In this document: positions 8,786-15,375 of the stretch, piece by piece | Numbering within the stretch: position 1 is the first letter of the stretch | Layout of the letters: the number at the start of each line of letters is the position of its first letter | Translations under genes and position numbers: made by a program | Origin: Pseudomonas sp. IB20 | Lineage (GTDB): Bacteria; Pseudomonadota; Gammaproteobacteria; Pseudomonadales; Pseudomonadaceae | Direction: 5' to 3' | DNA length: 64,000 nucleotides | Assembly: GCF_009707325.1 (NCBI RefSeq) | Contig: NZ_CP046103.1 | Location: forward strand, 868,001-932,000 | Notes under the pieces: generated by a model | Seen by the model: only the letters and a program-made list of their open reading frames with translations | Database searches by the model: none | What the model was told of the DNA's origin: nothing

Positions 8786-10414
8786 TTACTTGCCGCTTAC
8801 GCTCACGCCGTAGAAGGAGTTCAAGCCAAACGGGCTGATCTTGAAGTCCTGCACGGTGTTGCGCATGGGTTGATACACCGTCGAGTGCGCGATAGGTGTC
8901 AACGGGACTGCATCTTTGAGGATATGTTGCGCCTGCTTGTACAGCTCGGTGCGTTTGGCGACATCCGATGTGGCCTTGGCATCTTTCACGAGGCCATCGA
9001 ATTTTTTGTCACACCATTTGGAGAAGTTGTTACCGGCCAGCGAGTCGCAACCGAACATTACGTTCAGCCAGTTGTCCGGGTCACCATTGTCGCCGCTCCA
9101 GCCAATGAGCATGGCCTGGTTCTCGCCGCCTTTGGCGCGCTTGACGTACTCGCCCCACTCGTAGCTGACGATGTTGACCTTCAGGCCGATCTGTTTCCAG
9201 TCGTTCTGCAGCATCTCAGCCATCAGCTTGGCGTTCGGGTTGTACGGACGCTGAACCGGCATCGCCCACAGGGTGATTTCGGTGCCTTCCTTGATACCGG
9301 CTTCCTTGAGCAAAGCCTTGGCTTTGGTCACGTCAAACGGAACATCTTTGATGGTGGTGTCGTAGGACCATTGGGTTGGTGGCATGGCGTTGACGGCCAG
9401 TTGGCCAGCGCCCTGGTAAACCGAATCGATGATCTGCTGCTTGTTTACCGACATGTCCAGGGCTTGACGCACGCGCAGGTCCGACAGCGGGTTAGGCGCA
9501 GTCTGGCCTTTGAGCACCGGCATTACGTTGTAGGCGATGTAACCCAGGTTGAAACCGGCCTGGTTCGGCATTTTCAGGTCTTTGTCTTCGCTCAGCGTCT
9601 TCAGGTCGGCTGGACGTGGGAACAGAGTGATCTGGCATTCGTTTTTCTTGAGCTTCTGGATACGCACCGACGGGTCAGTGGTGATGGCGAAGATCAGGTT
9701 GTCGATCTTCACATCTTCAGGTTTCCAGTAATCCTTGTTGCCGGTGAAACGGATGTTGGAGTCTTTCTGGTAGCTCTTGAACACGAACGGACCAGTGCCG
9801 ACCGGCTTCTGGTTAATGTCCTGGGCTCTGCCTTCCTTCAACAGTTGGGCGGCATATTCAGCCGACTGGATCGAAGCGAAGCTCATTGCCATGTTCTGGA
9901 TGAAAGCAGCGTCCACGGTGCCAAGGATGAACTTGACGGTGTGGTCATCGACTTTCTCGATGTTCTTGATGTTGGTGTCCATCCCCATGTCCGTGAAGTA
10001 CGGGAACTCGGTGGGGGAGGCTTTGCGGAACGGGTCGTCCTTGTTGATCATGCGGTTGAACGTGAACTGCACGTCATCGGCATTGAAGGTACGGGTCGGC
10101 TTGAAGTACGCAGTGGTGTGGAACTTGACGCCTTCGCGCAGGTGGAAGGTGTACGTCAGGCCATCCGGGGACACGTCCCAGCTGGTGGCCAGCCCAGGAA
10201 CAACAGCGGTGCCGCCGCGTTCGAACTGGGTCAGACGGTTGAACATGGTTTCGGCCGAAGCATCGAAGTCTGTTCCGGTGGTGTACTGGGCGGCGTCGAA
10301 ACCGGCCGGGCTCCCTTCGGAGCAGAACACCAGGTTAGTCGCCGCTTGGGCGAATGGGGCTGCGGCCATAAGGCCAGCGCTCACTAAAAGCGGAATGACT
10401 GCGTGTTTAAGCAT
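8786..10414 (-). CDS. Periplasmic dipeptide-binding protein (DppA paralogue, second in operon)
   Basis: SBP_bac_5 family, 542 residues. Signal peptide MLKHAVIPLLVSAGLMAAAP...QAA, mature start TNLVFCSEGSPAGFDAAQY. Conserved TYTFHLREGVKFHT near 90 and LIGWSGDNGDPDNW near 435. The ATG at 10414 is preferred to a codon eight residues upstream because GAGG lies seven bases before it. A small insertion near residue 275 (PVLKGQTAPNPLSD) distinguishes it from the next paralogue. Upstream is a terminator for the first dppA and a 9-bp inverted repeat (10559-10586), so this gene probably has its own promoter or operator. Confidence 0.9.
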   Translation of the reverse strand: MLKHAVIPLLVSAGLMAAAPFAQAATNLVFCSEGSPAGFDAAQYTTGTDFDASAETMFNRLTQFERGGTAVVPGLATSWDVSPDGLTYTFHLREGVKFHTTAYFKPTRTFNADDVQFTFNRMINKDDPFRKASPTEFPYFTDMGMDTNIKNIEKVDDHTVKFILGTVDAAFIQNMAMSFASIQSAEYAAQLLKEGRAQDINQKPVGTGPFVFKSYQKDSNIRFTGNKDYWKPEDVKIDNLIFAITTDPSVRIQKLKKNECQITLFPRPADLKTLSEDKDLKMPNQAGFNLGYIAYNVMPVLKGQTAPNPLSDLRVRQALDMSVNKQQIIDSVYQGAGQLAVNAMPPTQWSYDTTIKDVPFDVTKAKALLKEAGIKEGTEITLWAMPVQRPYNPNAKLMAEMLQNDWKQIGLKVNIVSYEWGEYVKRAKGGENQAMLIGWSGDNGDPDNWLNVMFGCDSLAGNNFSKWCDKKFDGLVKDAKATSDVAKRTELYKQAQHILKDAVPLTPIAHSTVYQPMRNTVQDFKISPFGLNSFYGVSVSGK

Positions 10415-10558
10415 GTTGGCCTCATGATTTGTTGTCATTTTTGGTGGTGAGGGCGACCTCGTGAGTCGGCCTGCGGATACTTATGCAGGCGCCATACCCA
10501 TTGCAAGATGCTGAACCGTCGCGAGAGCCAAACTGTGGTACGAACGTACAGGAATGTC

Positions 10559-10586
10559 GCATTTATGAAAGTTTGTACATAAATGC
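10559..10586. promoter_or_regulatory. Candidate operator: 9-bp inverted repeat upstream of second dppA
   Basis: GCATTTATG and CATAAATGC are perfect inverted arms separated by 10 bases, a 19-base centre-to-centre distance (about two helical turns, suited to a dimeric regulator). An AT-rich stretch TATATATA directly adjoins it (10587-10594) and could hold a -10 region for the minus-strand dppA at 10414. The regulator is unknown. Confidence 0.45.
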
Positions 10587-10624
10587 ATATATATAGAGGG
10601 TTTTTTCAGTGCATTTGACGCACC

Positions 10625-10665
10625 AAAAAAGCCCGACCGAGGCGTCTGGCGCACTCGGTTGGGGC
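10625..10665 (-). terminator. Rho-independent terminator after first dppA
   Basis: Read on the minus strand, GCCC...ACCGAG pairs with CTCGGT...GGGC around a 12-base loop and is followed by six U residues. It begins eight bases after the stop of the binding-protein gene ending at 10673, implying that much transcription of the first paralogue stops here and the rest of the operon needs read-through or its own promoter. Confidence 0.75.
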
Positions 10666-10672
10666 GTCGCTG

Positions 10673-12274
10673 TTACTTATCTAGACTGACACCATAAAAC
10701 GGTGTCAGGCCAAACGGGCTGATCTTGAAGTTCTGCACTTCTTTGCGAATAGGCTGGAAAACCGTCGAGTTTGCGATAGGCGTTATAGGTACTTGTTCCT
10801 TAAGGATTTTCTGTGCCTGTTGATACCACTTGATGCGCTGCTCACGGTCACTGCTGACCTTGGCCTGTTGCACCAGTTTGTCGTAGGCCGGGTTACACCA
10901 TTTAGCGTAGTTGCTGCCCTTGACCGCGGCACAACTGTAGAGCACGCCAAGCCAGTTATCCGGGTCGCCGTTGTCGCCGGTCCAACCGTAAATCATCGCG
11001 TCGTGCTCGCCATTTTTGGCGCGCTTGATGTATTCGCCCCACTCGTAGCTAACGATATTGGCTTTGATACCGACTTTTTCCCAATCCTGTTGGATCATTT
11101 GTGCCGACATTCGCGCGTTGGGGTTCGAGGCGCGCTGCACAGTCATCGCCCACAGATTGATGGTGGTACCTGGTGCAACCCCTGCTTCTTTTAGTAGCGC
11201 CCGCGCTTTGGTCGGGTCGTACGGCGCGTCCTTGATGTTGGGGTCATAAGACCACTGCGCCGGTGGCAGTGCGTTCTGCGCCAATTGCCCGGCGCTTTGG
11301 TAAACGGCCTTGATAATCGCCGGTTTGTCGATGGCCATGTCCAGGGCCTGGCGCACTTTGAGCTGGTCCAGCGGCGGGTGAGTGACGTTGTACGCCAGAA
11401 AGCCCAAGTTGAAACCGGCTTGCTGCAGCACGCGAAGGTTAGGGTCCTGCTTCATCACTTCAATGTCGGCGGGGCGTGGGTAGCCGCTGACCTGGCATTC
11501 GCCGGCCTTGAGTTTCTGCAAGCGCGAGGCCGCGTCCGGGGTGATGGCGAACACCAGGTTGTCGAGCTTCACATCCTCGGGCTTCCAATACTGTTTATTG
11601 GCCGCGTAGCGAATCTGCGAGTCTTTCTGGTAGCGCTTGAACACAAACGGCCCGGTTCCTACGGGCTTTTGATTGATATCCGAAGCCTTGCCTTCTTTTA
11701 ATAGCTGGGCGGCGTATTCGGCCGATTGCACCGAAGCAAAGCTCATCGCCAGGTTCTGCACGAACGAGGCATCGACGTTGTTCAGGTTGAAACGCACGGT
11801 GTGATCGTCGAGTTTTTCGAGGTTTTTGATCGTGGTGTTCAAGCCCATGTCGGTGAAGTACGGCGACTCGGACGGGTAGGCCTTGCGAAAGGGGCTGTCG
11901 GCATCCAGCAGGCGGTTGAAGGTAAACAGCACGTCATCCGCGTTGAAGTCGCGGGTAGGGGTGAAGTAGTCGGTGGTGTGGAACTTGACGCCATCGCGCA
12001 GATGAAAGGTGTAGGTCAGGCCGTCTTTGGATACCTCCCAGCTCGTGGCCAGGCCGGGTTCGACTTCGGTGCCGCCGCGCTTGAACTGGGTCAGGCGGTT
12101 GAACACGGTTTCGGCGGAAGCATCGAAGTCGGTGCCGCTGGTGTACTGGCTGGGGTCGAAGCCGGCGGGGCTGGCTTCGGAGCAGTAGACCAGGGTGTTG
12201 GCCGCTTGGGCCATCGGCATAAAAGCCAGCAGGCTTGCAGCCAGGAGTAGCGGTTTGAACGCAGAACTTTGCAT
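10673..12274 (-). CDS. Periplasmic dipeptide-binding protein (DppA paralogue, first in operon)
   Basis: SBP_bac_5 family, 533 residues. Signal peptide MQSSAFKPLLLAASLLAFMP...QAA, mature start NTLVYCSEASPAGFDPSQY; TYTFHLRDGVKFHT near 88 and IYGWTGDNGDPDNW near 425. The ATG at 12274 has AGGAG at the right distance. It is the promoter-proximal gene of the dpp cluster and is followed by a true terminator. Its start codon, ribosome-binding site and leader lie in the first copy of a perfect 173-bp tandem duplication (12266-12611), so control of this gene has probably been altered recently, unless the duplication is an assembly artefact. Confidence 0.9.
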   Translation of the reverse strand: MQSSAFKPLLLAASLLAFMPMAQAANTLVYCSEASPAGFDPSQYTSGTDFDASAETVFNRLTQFKRGGTEVEPGLATSWEVSKDGLTYTFHLRDGVKFHTTDYFTPTRDFNADDVLFTFNRLLDADSPFRKAYPSESPYFTDMGLNTTIKNLEKLDDHTVRFNLNNVDASFVQNLAMSFASVQSAEYAAQLLKEGKASDINQKPVGTGPFVFKRYQKDSQIRYAANKQYWKPEDVKLDNLVFAITPDAASRLQKLKAGECQVSGYPRPADIEVMKQDPNLRVLQQAGFNLGFLAYNVTHPPLDQLKVRQALDMAIDKPAIIKAVYQSAGQLAQNALPPAQWSYDPNIKDAPYDPTKARALLKEAGVAPGTTINLWAMTVQRASNPNARMSAQMIQQDWEKVGIKANIVSYEWGEYIKRAKNGEHDAMIYGWTGDNGDPDNWLGVLYSCAAVKGSNYAKWCNPAYDKLVQQAKVSSDREQRIKWYQQAQKILKEQVPITPIANSTVFQPIRKEVQNFKISPFGLTPFYGVSLDK

Positions 12275-12438
12275 GGAAACTCCTGAAGTAGCAGGCCTAT
12301 AAAGCCGCCCAAACAAAAACGGCGGTCACCGAGGTTACCGCCGTTCAGGTTTGTCAGGTAGAGGTCACTGCATCTGTACTTCGATCACGCCATCAGCGCT
12401 CATGTTGACCTGGCTGGTGCCGGCTTCGACTTCCGGCG
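12266..12438. repeat. 173-bp perfect tandem duplication, copy 1
   Basis: Identical base for base to 12439-12611 and directly adjacent to it. This copy holds the first three codons, start and ribosome-binding site of the first dppA, a terminator hairpin (12318-12345) and a stranded copy of the last 24 codons of the SIMPL gene (12365-12438). Confidence 0.97.
12318..12345 (-). terminator. Duplicate of SIMPL-gene terminator (copy 1)
   Basis: On the minus strand AACGGCGGT pairs with ACCGCCGTT, with three further pairs inside, followed by a U-rich run TTTTTGTTT. This is the second occurrence of the terminator at 12491-12518; here it stands alone between that terminator and the dppA start, only about 45 bases upstream of the start codon. 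Confidence 0.8.
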
Positions 12439-12611
12439 ACTTTGCATGGAAACTCCTGAAGTAGCAGGCCTATAAAGCCGCCCAAACAAAAACGGCGGTC
12501 ACCGAGGTTACCGCCGTTCAGGTTTGTCAGGTAGAGGTCACTGCATCTGTACTTCGATCACGCCATCAGCGCTCATGTTGACCTGGCTGGTGCCGGCTTC
12601 GACTTCCGGCG
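12439..12611. repeat. 173-bp perfect tandem duplication, copy 2
   Basis: Second copy, containing the genuine 3' end of the SIMPL-domain gene (12538-12611), its terminator (12491-12518) and a displaced dppA leader with ribosome-binding site and ATG (12445-12447). The displaced ATG opens a 15-codon reading frame that stops at 12400. Confidence 0.97.
12491..12518 (-). terminator. Rho-independent terminator of the SIMPL-domain gene
   Basis: GC-rich stem AACGGCGGT / ACCGCCGTT followed by TTTTTGTTT on the minus strand, 20 bases after the SIMPL gene stop. Confidence 0.8.
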
Positions 12612-13254
12612 TCGGCGCCGAATCCGCCATGGCTGCTTTCATCATCATCCCGCCACTGCGGGCGTAAGGCATCGGATAGCCATTGGTGTTGAAGTTCAGG
12701 TTAACGATCTTGTAGCCCTTGCCGCCCAGCGCATCGGTGGCCAGTTGGGCGCGCGCTTTGAAGGCGGCAACCGCGTCTTTGAGCAATGCATCTTCGCTGG
12801 CCTTGCGCGTGTTGTCGGCGATGGCGAAGTCCATGTTTTCCATTTTCAGGGTATTGAGCAGCTCGCCGGTAAGCTTGGACAGCGCCGGGAAGTCCGCACT
12901 CTCCAGGCGCAGCTCGGCGCGCTCACGCCAGCCGGTGATCTTCTGGTTCTTGTTGTCGTAGATCGGGTAGCTGCTACGGCTGCCCTGGCGCAGGGTCACG
13001 CCTTTGACTTCGCGTGCTTCGCCAAGGGCCTTGTTCAGGGTGGTGGTGATTTCGGCGGCGAGCTTGGCCGGGTCGGTATTTTGCGACTCGGTATAAAGCG
13101 TGACGATCATCTTGTCGCGGGCCACTTCCTGGCTGACCTCAGCGCGCAGGGAAATCTGGTTGTAATGCAGCTCATCGGCGGCCATCGCCGGGAGGGTGGC
13201 CAGGGCGCTGGCGCTCAGGGTCAGAACGGCTGCACTGCGAGTGAAACGAGACAT
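12538..13254 (-). CDS. SIMPL-domain (DUF541) periplasmic protein
   Basis: Protein of 238 residues with a clear signal peptide (1-25, ending PAMAAD) and then the DUF541/SIMPL domain, recognised by LRAEVSQEVARDKMIVTLYTE near the N-terminus, the YPIYDNKNQKITGWRERAEL segment near 120 and ...ARAQLATDALGGKGYKIVNL near 180. Relatives include E. coli YggE, linked to oxidative stress, but the biochemical function is unknown. AAGGAG lies before the ATG at 13254. The last 24 codons are inside a tandem duplication, yet the gene itself is intact. It diverges from roxS across a 205-base region. Confidence 0.85.
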   Translation of the reverse strand: MSRFTRSAAVLTLSASALATLPAMAADELHYNQISLRAEVSQEVARDKMIVTLYTESQNTDPAKLAAEITTTLNKALGEAREVKGVTLRQGSRSSYPIYDNKNQKITGWRERAELRLESADFPALSKLTGELLNTLKMENMDFAIADNTRKASEDALLKDAVAAFKARAQLATDALGGKGYKIVNLNFNTNGYPMPYARSGGMMMKAAMADSAPTPEVEAGTSQVNMSADGVIEVQMQ

Positions 13255-13416
13255 GGAAGCTCCTTGGGATAGTCGTGTTCGGTATGACTGTAGACGGTGC
13301 TGTCGGGTTCTTCGGGTTTACACATTCGCTACAAGTTGTGGGGGTGCCGACGAACGGTCATTCGCTCGGCCTGCGTCAAAGAGCCACACGCGCCGTGCCA
13401 GGCGGCCTGCTTCGTT

Positions 13417-13422
13417 TATACT
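13417..13422 (+). promoter_or_regulatory. Possible -10 element for roxSR
   Basis: TATACT lies 38 bases before the roxS start. No good -35 match is found at 16-18 bases upstream, so the call is tentative. Confidence 0.3.
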
Positions 13423-13459
13423 CCTGGCGATCCGCCTGCAGCGCTCACCGGGAGAGCTC

Positions 13460-14722
13460 ATGCTCGCCGCCGTAAAACTGACTTCCGCCACCCGCCAGAA
13501 CCTCTGGCGCCTGACGTTCATTCGTACCCTGGTACTGGCCGCACAGGCCGGTTCCGTCGGGCTCGCGTATTGGTTCGACCTGCTGCCATTGCCGTGGCTG
13601 CAACTGGCCGTGACCCTCGGCTTTTCCACCGTGCTGTGTGTGTTTACGGCCATTCGGCTGCGTACCACCTGGCCGGTGACCGAGCTGGAATACGCCCTGC
13701 AGTTGGCTTGCGACCTGTTTATCCACAGTGTGCTGCTGTATTTCTCCGGTGGTTCCACCAATCCGTTCGTCTCGTATTACCTGGTGCCACTGACCATTGC
13801 CGCCGTGACCTTGCCATGGCGCTACTCGGTGGTGCTGTCGGGTATCGCGCTGATGCTGTACACCTTGCTGCTGGCACAGTTCTACCCGTTGCAGACCTTC
13901 CCTATCGCTATGGAAAATCTGCAGATTTATGGGATGTGGCTGAGCTTTGCGCTGTCTGCGGCGGTGATTACTTTCTTTGCCGCGCGCATGGCCGAAGAGC
14001 TGCGTCGCCAGGAAGAATTACGCGCCATTCGCCGCGAAGAAGGCCTGCGTGACCAGCAACTCCTGGCCGTCGCCACCCAGGCCGCCGGTGCCGCTCACGA
14101 GCTGGGCACGCCGTTGGCGACCATGAGCGTGCTGCTCAAGGAAATGACCCAGGACCATCACGACCCGGCCCTGCAAGAAGACTTGAGCGTGCTGCAGGAA
14201 CAGGTCAAGCAGTGCAAGCTGACCCTGCAGCAATTGGTGCGCGCCGCCGAAGCCAATCGCCGCCTGGCGGTGGAAATGCAGGACGTGACCCAGTGGCTCG
14301 ACGAAGCCCTGAACCGCTGGCACCTGATGCGCCCCGAAGCCAGTTACCGCTTCAACCTGCTGGGCCAGGGCAGCGTGCCGCGCATGGCGCCGCCGCCGGA
14401 CCTGACCCAAGCCTTGCTCAATCTGCTCAACAACGCTGCCGACGCCTGCCCCGAAGGGCTGGGCGTGCAGCTGGATTGGGATGCCGAAGACGTGACCATC
14501 AGTATTCGTGACCACGGCGCTGGCGTGCCGCTGGCCATTGCCGAGCAGATCGGTAAACCCTTTTTTACCACCAAGGGCAAAGGCTTCGGCCTCGGCCTGT
14601 TTTTGAGCAAGGCCAGCGTGACCCGCGCGGGCGGCTCAGTGAAGCTCTATAGTCATGAGGAAGGTGGCACGCTCACCGAGCTGCGCCTGCCCCGTGTCGC
14701 ACGAGGAGATATCGATGAGTGA
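13460..14722 (+). CDS. roxS: Redox sensor histidine kinase RoxS (RegB/PrrB family)
   Basis: Membrane kinase of the RegB family, 420 residues. About six membrane segments occupy residues 20-175. The quinone-binding-type motif GGSTNPF is at 97-103. The H box AAGAAHELGTPLATM places the phosphorylated His at 213, and a cysteine at 252 (KQCKLTLQQL) corresponds in position to the redox-active Cys of RegB. ATP-binding blocks include NLLNNAADA and GKGFGLGLFLSK. It should sense the respiratory/quinone state and phosphorylate RoxR, which in pseudomonads controls terminal oxidases and cyanide tolerance. ATG at 13460 has GGAGAG just upstream; longer in-frame extensions run into the promoter region. The 3' end overlaps roxR by eight bases. 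Confidence 0.9.
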   Translation: MLAAVKLTSATRQNLWRLTFIRTLVLAAQAGSVGLAYWFDLLPLPWLQLAVTLGFSTVLCVFTAIRLRTTWPVTELEYALQLACDLFIHSVLLYFSGGSTNPFVSYYLVPLTIAAVTLPWRYSVVLSGIALMLYTLLLAQFYPLQTFPIAMENLQIYGMWLSFALSAAVITFFAARMAEELRRQEELRAIRREEGLRDQQLLAVATQAAGAAHELGTPLATMSVLLKEMTQDHHDPALQEDLSVLQEQVKQCKLTLQQLVRAAEANRRLAVEMQDVTQWLDEALNRWHLMRPEASYRFNLLGQGSVPRMAPPPDLTQALLNLLNNAADACPEGLGVQLDWDAEDVTISIRDHGAGVPLAIAEQIGKPFFTTKGKGFGLGLFLSKASVTRAGGSVKLYSHEEGGTLTELRLPRVARGDIDE

Positions 14723-15275
14723 CGAGATCCAAGTCGAAGGCGAAGAACTGCCGCACCTGTTGCTGGTAGATGACGATGCCACCTTTACCCGCGTGATGGC
14801 GCGTGCCATGAGCCGCCGTGGTTTCCGCGTAAGCACCGCAGGCTCGGCCGAAGAAGGCCTGACCATCGCCCAGGCCGATTTGCCGGACTACGCCGCGCTC
14901 GACCTGAAAATGGACGGCGACTCCGGGCTGGTGCTACTGCCTAAACTGCTGGAACTCGACCCGGAAATGCGCGTGGTGATCCTCACCGGCTACTCCAGCA
15001 TCGCCACCGCTGTCGAGGCCATCAAGCGCGGCGCCTGCAACTACCTGTGCAAGCCGGCAGACGCCGACGACGTGCTGGCCGCCTTGCTCTCCGAGCACGC
15101 TGACCTCGATACCCTGGTGCCGGAAAACCCGATGTCGGTGGACCGCCTGCAGTGGGAACACATCCAGCGCGTACTGACCGAGCACGAAGGCAATATCTCC
15201 GCCACCGCCCGCGCCCTGGGCATGCACCGACGGACTTTGCAGCGCAAGCTGCAGAAGCGCCCAGTACGGCGCTGA
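14715..15275 (+). CDS. roxR: Response regulator RoxR (RegA/PrrA family)
   Basis: DNA-binding response regulator of 186 residues. The receiver domain shows the acidic pair LLVDDD (about 17-21), phosphoacceptor Asp63 in ALDLKM, and the conserved Lys in LCKPADADD near 112. The C-terminal Fis-type helix-turn-helix ends GNISATARALGMHRRTLQRK, the usual RegA ending. The start ATG overlaps the roxS stop, with GAGGAG upstream inside roxS, so kinase and regulator are coupled. A 10-bp inverted repeat follows at 15315-15340. Confidence 0.92.
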   Translation: MSDEIQVEGEELPHLLLVDDDATFTRVMARAMSRRGFRVSTAGSAEEGLTIAQADLPDYAALDLKMDGDSGLVLLPKLLELDPEMRVVILTGYSSIATAVEAIKRGACNYLCKPADADDVLAALLSEHADLDTLVPENPMSVDRLQWEHIQRVLTEHEGNISATARALGMHRRTLQRKLQKRPVRR

Positions 15276-15314
15276 ACAAAGTCTGAACAATCCGCTTCAG
15301 GCCGCAGGGAGCTC

Positions 15315-15340
15315 TGAACCGATCGTCTATGATCGGTTCA
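15315..15340. other. 10-bp inverted repeat between roxR and the exporter gene
   Basis: TGAACCGATC and GATCGGTTCA are perfect arms around the 6-base loop GTCTAT, 40 bases after the roxR stop and 36 bases before the next start. No U run follows, so it could be a weak terminator or an operator for the downstream gene. Confidence 0.55.
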
Positions 15341-15375
15341 AACGCCTGTCATCTTTTCCCTATCGAGCCTGAACG

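Noticed and set aside
8870..10387. 505-codon plus-strand frame opposite the second dppA
   Set aside because: Antisense shadow; the V/H/D/Q-rich translation is typical of the complement of GC3-rich coding DNA.
3634..12274. Four similar dppA genes as possible misassembled duplicates
   Set aside because: The four proteins differ throughout, including signal peptides and indels, so they are old paralogues, unlike the perfect 173-bp repeat nearby.
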